The notes beneath the pieces were generated by a model. That model was not told the origin of the DNA. It saw only the letters and a list, made by a program, of their open reading frames with translations, and did not search any database. Made by a program: the position numbers and the translations under genes. Positions 1-8,594 of a stretch of 64,000 nucleotides of DNA are shown here, one piece after another; position 1 is the first letter of the stretch, and every line of letters begins with the position of its first letter. The stretch comes from Kushneria sinocarnis (GTDB lineage Bacteria; Pseudomonadota; Gammaproteobacteria; Pseudomonadales; Halomonadaceae). Location: the NCBI RefSeq assembly GCF_003633775.1, contig NZ_RBIN01000011.1, forward strand, positions 1 through 64,000, given 5' to 3'.

Positions 1-83
1 CCATGCCGAACTCGGCAGTGAAACCGCTCAGCGCCGAGGGTAGTGTGGGGACTCCCCATGCGAGACTAGGTCATCGTCAGGCA
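1..83 (+). rRNA. rrf: 5S ribosomal RNA, 3' part
   Basis: The first bases (CCATGCCGAACTCGG onward) are the conserved loop B/C of bacterial 5S rRNA, and the stretch to about base 83 reads through the typical GAAACC, CTCCCCATGCGAGA and AGG elements to the 3' terminal helix. The 5' part lies before the window. A strong terminator follows at once, so this is the end of an rRNA operon read on the plus strand. The exact 3' end is uncertain by a few bases. Confidence 0.93.
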
Positions 84-93
84 CCCCTTCCGA

Positions 94-124
94 AAAGCCC
101 CGGCCCCATGGTCGGGGCTTTTTA
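94..124 (+). terminator. rRNA operon terminator
   Basis: A GC-rich inverted repeat (AAGCCCCG paired with CGGGGCTT) around a short loop is followed by a run of T. It lies about 12 bases after the 5S rRNA end, as expected for a Rho-independent terminator of an rRNA operon. From here to the end of hisC (base 292) I see no gene. Confidence 0.85.
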
Positions 125-291
125 CTGTCCGGCTCATGGCCGCGCCGGTCACGCCCGGCGGGCAGTCATGGGCGGCCCTGCCGGCCGGGATGAGGCGCCG
201 CGGCGCGTGCCGATCGCTCCGGAGGCGTGCTCACACGACTCGGCGGCAGGGCGAGCCCGGGCCTGGCGCGCCGCGCCGGCCCCGCACCCCC

Positions 292-1353
292 TCAGCCGGC
301 GCCGATCTCGCCCAGGGCTTCGATCAGTGCCTGCATCTCGTCCTCGCTGCCGATCGAGATACGCAGGAAATCGCGCAGTTGATCAGTATTGAAGTGCCTG
401 ACCAGAATGCCGTACTCCTCCCGCAGCGCTGCAAAGATTTCGGCAGCAGGCTGGCGAGTAGCGCGCACGAGCAGGAAATTGGTCTGCGAGGGCAGGACCT
501 CGAAGCCCATCGCTTCAAGTGCCTGGCGCGTGTGATCGCGGGTCGCCATGACCGCACGCCGACAGTGTTCGAAGTGGTCGCGATCGGCCAGGGCGGCAAC
601 GCCGGCTTCGATGGCCAGCATGTCGAGCGGGTAGGAGTTGAAGGAATCCTTGACCCGGTCGAGCCCTTCGATCAGCTCACGCGAGCCGATGGCAAAGCCG
701 ATGCGCAATCCCGCCAGGCTGCGCGACTTGGAGAAGGTGCCGGTCACCAGCAGGTTGGGATGCTCTTCGATCAGCGGCACGGCGCTCTCGCCACCGAAGT
801 CGGCGTAGGCCTCATCGATCAGCACCACCCGTTCACGCATCCGCTCGAGCAGTCTGCGAATGTCGGCACGCTCATGACCATGCCCGGTGGGCGCGTTGGG
901 GTTGGCGAAGACGATACCGGCGTGCTCTCCCTCGAAGCCCTCCAGATCCACCTGCCACTGCTCGTTCAGCGGGATGGTGCGGGGCCCGATACCGTAGAGC
1001 CGGCAGTAGACCGGATAGAAGCTGTAGCTGATTTCCGGCATCAGCAGTGGCGCGTCATGCAAAAAGAAGGCCTGAAAGGCCAGCGCCAGTACTTCATCGG
1101 AACCATTGCCGACAAAGACCTGACTGACATCGACCGAATACTCTCTCGCCAGTGCCTCGCGCAGCGCCGTGGCTTCCGGATCGGGATAACGGCGCAGCTG
1201 TTCGCTTTCGAAGTGGCGCAGCACCCGTTCGACGCCCGGTGCCGGCGGCCACGGGTTCTCGTTGGTATTCAGCTTGATCAGCTTCTGGCGAGGCTGCTCG
1301 CCGGGTGTATAGGGGGTCAACCGGTGAACCCCCGGGCTCCAGAACTGGCTCAT
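292..1353 (-). CDS. hisC: Histidinol-phosphate aminotransferase
   Basis: Class II-fold PLP aminotransferase that converts imidazole acetol phosphate plus glutamate to L-histidinol phosphate, in cytoplasmic histidine synthesis. The 353-residue product has normal family length. Visible landmarks are the LNTNENPWPP substrate/N-terminal motif (about 28-37), NPNAPTG (151-157), DEAYADF (180-186) and the PLP-binding lysine in TGTFSKSRSLAG (Lys209). It stands alone next to an rRNA operon, about 11 kb from the hisBHAF cluster, and converges on the 5S gene. Halomonads and pseudomonads often carry a second HisC-like enzyme, so a broader aromatic aminotransferase role cannot be excluded from sequence alone. 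Confidence 0.93.
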   Translation of the reverse strand: MSQFWSPGVHRLTPYTPGEQPRQKLIKLNTNENPWPPAPGVERVLRHFESEQLRRYPDPEATALREALAREYSVDVSQVFVGNGSDEVLALAFQAFFLHDAPLLMPEISYSFYPVYCRLYGIGPRTIPLNEQWQVDLEGFEGEHAGIVFANPNAPTGHGHERADIRRLLERMRERVVLIDEAYADFGGESAVPLIEEHPNLLVTGTFSKSRSLAGLRIGFAIGSRELIEGLDRVKDSFNSYPLDMLAIEAGVAALADRDHFEHCRRAVMATRDHTRQALEAMGFEVLPSQTNFLLVRATRQPAAEIFAALREEYGILVRHFNTDQLRDFLRISIGSEDEMQALIEALGEIGAG

Positions 1354-1534
1354 TGATACTCGAACTCGGCATGAGTGGCGACGATCGCGTTCGCGACCGG
1401 AATGGGTCAGTTTTCATGATGCCGCCCGGTAGTAGCGAGGTGCAAGGTTCCCTTTGCCGAATTCAGCGGTATCATTAACCGGCTAATCAAAACGGGTCGT
1501 ACTGGCTGCGACCGCTTCGGGAACGAGAGGAAGA

Positions 1535-3433
1535 ATGTCTGTCAGGGAGTGGATAGCGGGTTTTCGGTCCCGGGTTTCACGGCAGGAGCTGTGGCGCTGG
1601 GCCAACTGGTTTGTCTTTTTCAATGGCCTGCTGGCCGCGCTGATTGCACTGCGTCTGGTGGAGTGGGCCGATCCGCGGGACTGGCAGGATCGCCTCTGGA
1701 CAGGGCTTGCGCTGCCGGCGCATTTTCTGGCTCTGGCCGCGCTGGCACTGCTCGTGCTTTGGCCGCTGCTGCTGCTGCTGCCAAGGCCACGGTTGATTCG
1801 GCCGCCGGCCATCGTGCTGGCGACGCTGGCCCAGCTGACACTGCTGATCGATACTGAAGTCTTCGCCCAGTATCGCTTTCATCTCAGCGGTTTCATCTTC
1901 GATCTGATGCTGCATGCCGGCGGCGAAGTCTTCTCCTTCTCGGCGCTGACCTGGCTGGTCACCGGTGTCAGTGTTGCCGCACTGCTGGCCATGATGGTCG
2001 GGCTCTCCGCGCTCGGTGGCCGCCTGGCCCGCCGCGGGGCCCGGGGCTTCGGCTGGCTGGCCACGGCGGTGACGATCGTGCTGCTGCCGCTGGTGCATGG
2101 CTGGCACGCCTGGGCCGATGCACACTACAATCGCGGCATTACTTCCCTCGACCGGGTACTGCCGCTGTTCTACCCGGCGACCGCCAAGCGGTTCTTTACC
2201 GATCACGGCTGGGTCGATCTACAGCAGCAGCGCGATCATCGCCCGACCGATCTTGCGGTGCATCATGACCAGGACCATGCGCTCGATTATCCGACCCGGC
2301 CCCTGCAGTGCGACCGGCCGGCCGAGCGGCCCAATGTGCTGATTGTCGGCATCGACGCCTGGCGTGCCGATACCCTCGATGCTCAGGCCACACCCAATAT
2401 TGCCGACTTTGCCCGAGGCGAGCACATCCTGCGCTTTCGCCATCATCTGTCAGGCGGCAACTCCACCAAGGCGGGGTTGTTCAGTCTCTTCTACGGTCTG
2501 CCCAGCACCTACTGGGATGCCTTCGCCGCCAGTCAGCGGGCGCCGGTGATGATGCGTCAGTTCCAGCGTGACGGCTATGATCTGAAGGTGCTGGGCTCGG
2601 CCACCCTGACCAGCCCGGCCTTTGATCGCACTGCCTTCTCCTCGGTCAGCAATCTGCGGACCTCCACGCCCGGGGCCACCCCCTGGCAGCGCGATGCGCG
2701 GATTACCCGGGATTTCCTCCATTATCTGGAGCATCGCCCCACCGGTGAAACGGGCGAACCGAAGCCCTTCTTCGGCTTTCTGTTCTATGACGCCGTGCAT
2801 GGTTACAGCGTGCCCCCGGACTTTCCGCACCCCTTCCAGCCCTACTGGCAGAAGGTGCAGCATCTGGAGCTGGGGCCGAATTTCGATCCCGCACCGTACT
2901 ACAACCGCTATCGGACCGCGGCGCGGTATGATGATCGGCTGATCGGGAAGATACTGGCAGATCTGCAACGAAAGGGGCTGCTGGAGAACACCATCGTGAT
3001 CTTCACCAGCGATCATGGCGAGGAGTTCAATGACAACCATCGCAACTTCTGGGGCCATGGCAGCAACTTCACCGATGCCCAGACCCATGTACCGCTGATC
3101 ATCCACTGGCCCGGGCGGGCGGCCATGAGTATCGATCGCACCACCAGCCACATGGACATCGTCCCGACGCTGATGAAACAGGTGCTGGGCTGTCAGGCAC
3201 CCGCTTTTGCCTATGGGATCGGGCAGTCACTGTTCGATCACGAGCCCCGGCGCTGGTGGCTGATCGGCAGCTACATGGATTACGCCGTCCGGACCCGGCA
3301 GCATATCGTCGAGGCTTATCCGGGTGGCAACTATCAGACCTTCGATCTGCACAACAGACCGGTCGAGGATTTTCAGCTCGATCAGCAGATCGCTCTGCAG
3401 GTGATCCGGTCGTTGTCACGCTTTTATAAGTAA
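1535..3433 (+). CDS. yejM: YejM/PbgA/LapC-like inner-membrane sulfatase-fold protein (DUF3413)
   Basis: 632 residues. The N-terminal part (about 1-200) holds the DUF3413 membrane region with about five helices. A periplasmic alkaline-phosphatase/sulfatase-fold domain begins near residue 266 (NVLIVGIDAWRADTLD) and includes GGNSTKAGLFSLFYG (about 307) and SDHGEEFND (about 492). In enterobacteria this protein senses periplasmic-leaflet LPS and protects LpxC from FtsH proteolysis through LapB. The ATG at 1535 has GAGAGGAAG just upstream. A second, related membrane protein follows after about 34 bases, suggesting one transcript. Assignment to the PbgA family is by overall layout; the regulatory role is inferred from homologues. 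Confidence 0.88.
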   Translation: MSVREWIAGFRSRVSRQELWRWANWFVFFNGLLAALIALRLVEWADPRDWQDRLWTGLALPAHFLALAALALLVLWPLLLLLPRPRLIRPPAIVLATLAQLTLLIDTEVFAQYRFHLSGFIFDLMLHAGGEVFSFSALTWLVTGVSVAALLAMMVGLSALGGRLARRGARGFGWLATAVTIVLLPLVHGWHAWADAHYNRGITSLDRVLPLFYPATAKRFFTDHGWVDLQQQRDHRPTDLAVHHDQDHALDYPTRPLQCDRPAERPNVLIVGIDAWRADTLDAQATPNIADFARGEHILRFRHHLSGGNSTKAGLFSLFYGLPSTYWDAFAASQRAPVMMRQFQRDGYDLKVLGSATLTSPAFDRTAFSSVSNLRTSTPGATPWQRDARITRDFLHYLEHRPTGETGEPKPFFGFLFYDAVHGYSVPPDFPHPFQPYWQKVQHLELGPNFDPAPYYNRYRTAARYDDRLIGKILADLQRKGLLENTIVIFTSDHGEEFNDNHRNFWGHGSNFTDAQTHVPLIIHWPGRAAMSIDRTTSHMDIVPTLMKQVLGCQAPAFAYGIGQSLFDHEPRRWWLIGSYMDYAVRTRQHIVEAYPGGNYQTFDLHNRPVEDFQLDQQIALQVIRSLSRFYK

Positions 3434-3467
3434 GACCGTTATCCGTAATACCGTGACGGGAGGTCGC

Positions 3468-5147
3468 ATGCGCGGCAGGGCAGTTACAGGGTGTGGCAGG
3501 GCAGGTGGCACCCTGTTGGCACTGATGCTGATCTTCGGGGTGCTGGCGCTGCCCCATCAGCGCGAGATGCTGACCCCGCTGGCCGGGCTCCGGGCCCCCG
3601 TCGAGCTGCCGGTCATCGTCCTGCTGCTGGCACTCACGCCACGCGCACTGCGGACACCGGTCTGCACGCTGATGGCCGTGCTGCTGACCCTGCTGACGCT
3701 GTTCAAGCTGGCCGACATGGTGGCGCTGGTCGCCTACTGGCGCATCTTCGACCCGGTCGCCGACTGGCGCCTGCTGATGCCGGCGTGGGATTTCCTCAGC
3801 GGCAGCCTGGGTCGTGGCCCGGCACTGGCGCTGCTGGTTGGGGCTGCGGTAGTGCTGCTGCTGCTGGCATGGCTGCTGCAGCGTGCCCTGTTGCGCATTG
3901 CCCGCCGTGCCCGGGCCGCGCTGCAGAGCCATGCCGGACGGCGCGGCTGGCAGGGGGGTGCGGTACTCTATGCCGTCTGGCTGGCCGGCACCCTGGCGCT
4001 CGGCCAGCCAGCGCCGAACCAGCAACCGGCGGCGCCGGCGCACTCGAGTCGACTGCTGCTGGCGCATGTGCAGCAGTCATGGCGCAATCTGCACGAGCTG
4101 GCCGAGCTGCGCCGGGAGGTGGCCCGGCATCCCGATATTGATGTGCCCACTGCCCGACTGTTCTCGCAGCTGGCCGGCAAGGACATCGTGATCGTCTTTC
4201 TCGAATCCTATGGACGCAGTGCCCTCGAGGACCCCCGTTACGCGCCGCAGCTCGAACAGCGCCTGCGCACCATCGAGGGCGAGCTCGAGCGCAGCGGGTT
4301 TCGCACCCGCAGCGCCTGGGTGCATTCGCCCACCGTGGGAGGACAGAGCTGGCTGGCGCATACCACGCTGCAGACCGGGCTGTGGATCGACAGCCAGCGG
4401 CGCTACAACTGGGTCATCGGCAGTCAGCGGGTGCCACTGGCCCGGCTGTTCGGGCGCGCCGGCTGGCGTACCGTGGATGTCTCACCGGCCATTACCTCGG
4501 ACTGGCCGGCGGGACGCTGGTTCGGCTTCCAGCGGACTCTGGATGCACGCAACCTGGGGTATCGGGGCAGACCCTACAACTGGATCACCATGCCCGATCA
4601 ATACACCTACTCGGCCTTCCAGCGTCTCGAACTGGGACGTGATGATCGGCCGCCACTGATGGCAATGATTTCCACGGTCTCGAGCCATGCGCCCTGGGTG
4701 CCGGTACCCCCCATGGTGGGCTGGGAGCAGGTGAAGGAGGGGCGCATCCTTTCCCGGTGGGCCGATGCCAATGACCCGCCCTCGGTCGTCTGGCAGGACA
4801 GCGATCGGGTAAGACACCAGTACCGCAAGGCGATCGACTACTCGCTTCAGGCGCTGGGGTCATTCGTTGCCTATTATGGTGACGACGACCTGGTGGTCAT
4901 CGCCCTGGGGGATCACCAGCCGGCCTCGATCATTACCGGTAACCACGCCTCGCGCGAAGTACCGGTGCATCTGATGACCCGTGATCGCGAAGTGTTGCAG
5001 GCATTCGGTCGGTGGGGCTGGACCCGGGGCATGATTCCCGGCGAGACGTCGGCGACCTGGGGCATGGATGAGTTCCGGCAGCGGCTGATCAAGGGATTCA
5101 GCGGCTCGTCAGCAGCGCCTGCCAGCGAATCTCCCGCGGATGGTTGA
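3468..5147 (+). CDS. LtaS-like membrane sulfatase/phosphoglycerol-transferase-type protein
   Basis: 559 residues from the ATG at 3468, chosen because GGGAGG lies five bases upstream (a GTG at 3453 is the alternative). About five hydrophobic helices occupy residues 14-180, followed by an extracytoplasmic alkaline-phosphatase-superfamily domain: IVFLESYG near 240 (metal-ligand Glu of LtaS-type enzymes), GGQSWLAHTTLQTG near 291 (nucleophile region) and ALGDHQPAS near 480 (metal-binding Asp-His). This is the topology of lipoteichoic-acid synthase and MdoB/OPG-type transferases. It is not YejM itself and looks catalytically competent. The substrate is unknown: phosphoglycerol or phosphoethanolamine transfer to an envelope glycan or lipid A is an inference. 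Likely co-transcribed with the YejM-like gene. Confidence 0.75.
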   Translation: MRGRAVTGCGRAGGTLLALMLIFGVLALPHQREMLTPLAGLRAPVELPVIVLLLALTPRALRTPVCTLMAVLLTLLTLFKLADMVALVAYWRIFDPVADWRLLMPAWDFLSGSLGRGPALALLVGAAVVLLLLAWLLQRALLRIARRARAALQSHAGRRGWQGGAVLYAVWLAGTLALGQPAPNQQPAAPAHSSRLLLAHVQQSWRNLHELAELRREVARHPDIDVPTARLFSQLAGKDIVIVFLESYGRSALEDPRYAPQLEQRLRTIEGELERSGFRTRSAWVHSPTVGGQSWLAHTTLQTGLWIDSQRRYNWVIGSQRVPLARLFGRAGWRTVDVSPAITSDWPAGRWFGFQRTLDARNLGYRGRPYNWITMPDQYTYSAFQRLELGRDDRPPLMAMISTVSSHAPWVPVPPMVGWEQVKEGRILSRWADANDPPSVVWQDSDRVRHQYRKAIDYSLQALGSFVAYYGDDDLVVIALGDHQPASIITGNHASREVPVHLMTRDREVLQAFGRWGWTRGMIPGETSATWGMDEFRQRLIKGFSGSSAAPASESPADG

Positions 5148-5237
5148 TAAGCTACCTAATGATCGCCATATCCTCGTTCACGGCAACAGTCCTGTCCGGC
5201 GAGCGTGCTGCCGGACATCATGGCAAAGGAGATTCGT

Positions 5238-6353
5238 GTGGCATACCCGACACTGTTCACCCCGCTGAAGCTGGGTTCGCTGGAGATTCCCAACCGGGTA
5301 ATCATGGCGCCGCTGACCCGGGCACGGATGCCCGATCGCATTCCCGGCGAAATGCACGCCACCTACTACGGCCAGCGTGCCGGCGCCGGCATGATCATCT
5401 GCGAGGCCACCAATGTCTCGCCCACCGCGGTCGGCTACGTCTATACTCCCGGCATCTGGAACGATCAGCAGGAAGCCGGCTGGAAACAAGTGGTCGAGGC
5501 CGTGCATGCTCGCGGTGGCCGTATCGCCATGCAGCTCTGGCACGTGGGCCGGGTCTCCAACGAGCGGGTCCAGCCGAACGGCCAGAAGCCGGTGGCGCCC
5601 AGTGCCATTCGTGGTGAGGGCGCCCAGTGCTATGTCGAGTTCGAGGACGGCACCTCCGGGCGCGAGGATGCCAGCACGCCGCGGGCGCTGGAAACCGAGG
5701 AGATCCCCGAGCTGGTGGAGAGCTACCGCCAGGCCGCCGTTCGCTCGAAGCGGGCCGGCTTCGACATGGTCGAGGTGCATGCCGCCAACGCCTATCTGCT
5801 GCAGCAGTTCATGGCGACCGGCTCGAATCAGCGTACCGATCGCTACGGCGGTTCACTGGAGAATCGCGCCCGGGTGGTGCTGGAGATCGTCGACGCCGTG
5901 GCCAGCGTCTACGGCTACGACCGGGTCGGCATCCGCATGTCGCCGTTCATCGAGATCTTCGGTCTCAAGGACGACGAGTCCGAGGCGATGATGTATTATA
6001 TGGCCGAGCAGCTCAACGTGCGCGGCCTGGCCTATCTGCACATCAACGAGCCGGACTGGGCGGGCGATGACATTCACCTCACCGACGATTTCCGGCGTGC
6101 CGTGCGCGCGCGTTTCCGCTACGGGGCCCTGCTGTTCTGCGGTCACTATACCGCCGAACGGGAACAGGACCTGATCGAGCGCGGGATCGGTGATGCCGCC
6201 GTGTTCGGTCGCCCCTTCATTGCCAATCCCGATCTGCCGGAGCGTTTCCGGACCGGGGCCGCGCTCAACGAACCCGATCCCGATACCTTCTACGGGGGCG
6301 GGGCAGAAGGCTATATCGACTACCCCTTCCTCGAGCAGCAGACCGACCGCTGA
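5238..6353 (+). CDS. nemA: NADH:flavin oxidoreductase / alkene reductase (Old Yellow Enzyme, NemA-like)
   Basis: FMN-dependent TIM-barrel ene-reductase that reduces activated C=C bonds or nitro groups of electrophiles with NAD(P)H. Landmarks are FTPLKLGSLEIPNRVIMAPLT at the N-terminus (split here by family alignment), the substrate-binding His and Asn of HAANAYLLQQF (about 181 and 184), and TDRYGGSLENRAR. GTG at 5238 is preferred because AAGGAG lies six bases upstream and the product then begins MAYPTLF as in the family, giving 371 residues; upstream GTG (5205) and ATG (5220) starts lack this. It follows the membrane genes in the same direction and is closed by a terminator. No TetR/NemR-type regulator is adjacent. 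Confidence 0.9.
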   Translation: MAYPTLFTPLKLGSLEIPNRVIMAPLTRARMPDRIPGEMHATYYGQRAGAGMIICEATNVSPTAVGYVYTPGIWNDQQEAGWKQVVEAVHARGGRIAMQLWHVGRVSNERVQPNGQKPVAPSAIRGEGAQCYVEFEDGTSGREDASTPRALETEEIPELVESYRQAAVRSKRAGFDMVEVHAANAYLLQQFMATGSNQRTDRYGGSLENRARVVLEIVDAVASVYGYDRVGIRMSPFIEIFGLKDDESEAMMYYMAEQLNVRGLAYLHINEPDWAGDDIHLTDDFRRAVRARFRYGALLFCGHYTAEREQDLIERGIGDAAVFGRPFIANPDLPERFRTGAALNEPDPDTFYGGGAEGYIDYPFLEQQTDR

Positions 6354-6376
6354 ACGGATCGCTGCCCGCACTCATG

Positions 6377-6402
6377 CACCCCGGCCTGCCCGGGGTGTTT
6401 TT
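6377..6402 (+). terminator. Rho-independent terminator after the alkene reductase gene
   Basis: CACCCCGG pairs perfectly with CCGGGGTG around a five-base loop and is followed by five T. It starts 24 bases after the stop codon. Confidence 0.85.
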
Positions 6403-6489
6403 GTGACTGGCCGATGTGGTGGTGATGGCGCTATGCTGGGACGCCACCAGCCCAACGGCGGTGTTATTCCATGCATCAGGAGGAAGCTC

Positions 6490-6948
6490 ATGCAGATCAG
6501 GACGTTGCTGGCCGGGTCCGCCATGCTGGCGCTGCTTGCCGGCTGTGCCGGTTCGGGTACCCAGAGCGGTGGCGAAACCGATACCAGCGCCATGCAATCC
6601 CAGGCGGCCACCTATACCGGCACCCTGCCGTGCCGCAGCTGCAAGGGCATCGAGCTGACGGTCAATCTGAAGGGCAGCGAAGAGGCGCCGAGTGCACAGC
6701 GCACCTTTACGCTGGACGCGGAGTACCTGCAGCATCCCCAGAATCCGCCCACCGAACACTATCAGGGGAACTGGGAAGTGCTCAGCGGCACCCAGAATGA
6801 TCCTTCCGCCACGGTCTACGAGCTGACCCCCAACGGTGAGGGCCAGACCTACTACTTCGAGAAGGTGGATCCACAGCATCTCGAACTGATCGATCCCCAG
6901 CTGCGCCGTTTCGAGAACGGGCAGAATCTGCAGCTGACGCGTCAGTAG
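6490..6948 (+). CDS. NlpE N-terminal-domain lipoprotein
   Basis: 152-residue outer-membrane-type lipoprotein. The signal peptide ends in the lipobox LLAGC (Cys at about 18). The mature part contains TYTGTLPCRSCKGIELTVNL, whose CXXC matches the copper-resistance/surface-sensing protein NlpE N-terminal domain. E. coli NlpE is about 236 residues with a second OB-fold domain that talks to CpxA; that part is missing here, so this is a single-domain version and a Cpx role is doubtful. The ATG at 6490 follows AGGAGG by seven bases; longer in-frame starts run back into the preceding gene. It has its own terminator and is probably monocistronic. Confidence 0.85.
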   Translation: MQIRTLLAGSAMLALLAGCAGSGTQSGGETDTSAMQSQAATYTGTLPCRSCKGIELTVNLKGSEEAPSAQRTFTLDAEYLQHPQNPPTEHYQGNWEVLSGTQNDPSATVYELTPNGEGQTYYFEKVDPQHLELIDPQLRRFENGQNLQLTRQ

Positions 6949-7038
6949 ATCGCGCGGCACCGTCAGGGCGTCATGCGGCGGCCTGACGGACTACCGGGCA
7001 AGGGCGTCGTGTTTGCAGAGGGCAGCCGGCGCTGCAGC

Positions 7039-7064
7039 AAAGGGCGGTCGCGACCGCCCTTTTG
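7039..7064 (+). terminator. Terminator between the NlpE-like gene and radA
   Basis: A perfect palindrome, AAAGGGCGGTCG / CGACCGCCCTTT, followed by TTGT. It ends about 44 bases before radA. Confidence 0.8.
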
Positions 7065-7107
7065 TCGTATGCAGCCATCACGATGGCCGTGATGCAGCGA
7101 GTTCAGC

Positions 7108-8481
7108 ATGGCGAAAGCGAAAACAGCCTTTGTATGCACCGAGTGCGGTGCCGAATTCTCCAAGTGGCAGGGCCAGTGCAGCAACTGCCGGGAGTGGAAT
7201 ACCCTGACCGAGCTGCGGGTGGCTCCGGCCCGGCCCGGCAGCGCCGGCGGTGGCGGCGGCCGCCAGGGCTACGCCGGCAGCAGCTCATCGAGCGTGACCG
7301 ATCTCTCGGCGGTCGATCTCTCCGAAGTGCCGCGCTTCTCCTCCACCTTCGGCGAGTTCGACCGGGTACTGGGGGGTGGTCTGGTCCCCGGCTCGGCGAT
7401 TCTGCTCGGCGGCAGTCCCGGCGCCGGCAAATCCACCCTGCTGCTGCAGACCGCCTGCAAGCTGGCCCAGCAGCGCAGCGTACTGTATGTCACCGGCGAG
7501 GAGTCGCTCTCCCAGGTGGCGATGCGCGCTCATCGCCTGTCGCTGCCGACCCGGGGGCTGAAGATGCTGGCCGAGACCAGCGTGGAAACGGTACTGGGGA
7601 CCGCCGAGCGCGAACATCCGGATGTACTGATCATCGACTCGATCCAGACCATGCATCTGGAGGATCTGTCGTCGGCCCCGGGCGGGGTGGCCCAGGTGCG
7701 CGAAGCCGCGGCGGCACTGACCCGTTACGCCAAGCAGAGCAATACGGTGCTGATGCTGGTAGGCCATGTCACCAAGGATGGCAGCCTCGCCGGGCCGAAG
7801 GTGCTCGAGCACATGATCGACGCCTCGCTGCTGCTCGAAGGGGATACCGATTCGCGCTTTCGTACCCTGCGCGGGCAGAAGAACCGCTTCGGCGCGGTCA
7901 ACGAGCTGGGCGTGTTCGCGATGCTCGAACAGGGCCTCAAGGAGGTGAAGAACCCCAGTGCCATCTTTCTCTCGCGCAGCGAGGAGCAGGCTGCCGGCAG
8001 TCTGGTGATGGTGGTCTGGGAGGGCACCCGGCCGATTCTGGTGGAAGTGCAGGCGCTGCTGGATGAGTCGGCGATGGGCAATCCGCGCCGGGTGGCGGTG
8101 GGCGTCGATGCCCAGCGGCTGTCGCTGCTGCTGGCGGTGCTGCACAAGCATGGCGGACTGTTTACCGGCGATCAGGATGTCTTTGTCAACGTGGTTGGTG
8201 GCGTCAAGGCGCTGGAAACCAGTGCCGATCTGGCGATCGTGCTGGCAGTGGTCTCCAGTCTGCAGAATCGGCCATTGCCGCGGGAGCTGGTGGTGTTCGG
8301 TGAAGTGGGGCTTTCCGGCGAGATCCGCCCCGTACCCAGCGGTCAGGAGCGCATTGTCGAGGCCGCCAAGCACGGCTTTACCCGGGCGATCGTGCCGCGT
8401 GGCAATGCGCCGCGCAAGGCGCCGGACGGCATGGAAGTGGTCGCCGTGGAGAAACTGGCGGATGCCCTCGACGCCCTCTGA
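7108..8481 (+). CDS. radA: DNA repair protein RadA (Sms)
   Basis: 457-residue RecA-like branch-migration helicase that processes recombination intermediates. The order of domains is typical: a C4 zinc finger at the N-terminus (CTECG then CSNC, residues 10-30), RecA-type ATPase with Walker A GGSPGAGKST, the RadA-specific KNRFG motif, and a C-terminal Lon-protease-like fold without a proteolytic role. It lies between the NlpE-like gene and selD, all in the same direction, but a terminator separates it from the former and about 110 bases with a hairpin separate it from selD. Confidence 0.97.
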   Translation: MAKAKTAFVCTECGAEFSKWQGQCSNCREWNTLTELRVAPARPGSAGGGGGRQGYAGSSSSSVTDLSAVDLSEVPRFSSTFGEFDRVLGGGLVPGSAILLGGSPGAGKSTLLLQTACKLAQQRSVLYVTGEESLSQVAMRAHRLSLPTRGLKMLAETSVETVLGTAEREHPDVLIIDSIQTMHLEDLSSAPGGVAQVREAAAALTRYAKQSNTVLMLVGHVTKDGSLAGPKVLEHMIDASLLLEGDTDSRFRTLRGQKNRFGAVNELGVFAMLEQGLKEVKNPSAIFLSRSEEQAAGSLVMVVWEGTRPILVEVQALLDESAMGNPRRVAVGVDAQRLSLLLAVLHKHGGLFTGDQDVFVNVVGGVKALETSADLAIVLAVVSSLQNRPLPRELVVFGEVGLSGEIRPVPSGQERIVEAAKHGFTRAIVPRGNAPRKAPDGMEVVAVEKLADALDAL

Positions 8482-8544
8482 ATGCACGATCGTCCGATCG
8501 GGCACTGTGCTTCGAATCGGAGTGCGTTAGCATGGCCCCCGAAG

Positions 8545-8572
8545 GCGCCCCGGCGACGGATGCCGGGGGCGC
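8545..8572 (+). other. Hairpin between radA and selD
   Basis: GCGCCCCGGC pairs with GCCGGGGGCGC with one bulged G and a seven-base loop. No T-run follows, and it ends only some 20 bases before selD, next to that gene's ribosome binding site (AGGAGCG). It may be a weak terminator for radA or a translation-affecting leader structure for selD. Confidence 0.45.
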
Positions 8573-8594
8573 GCAATGATCACAGGAGCGACCG

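Noticed and set aside
136..1356. A 406-codon plus-strand frame opposite hisC
   Set aside because: hisC on the minus strand has all catalytic motifs; this frame is its shadow.
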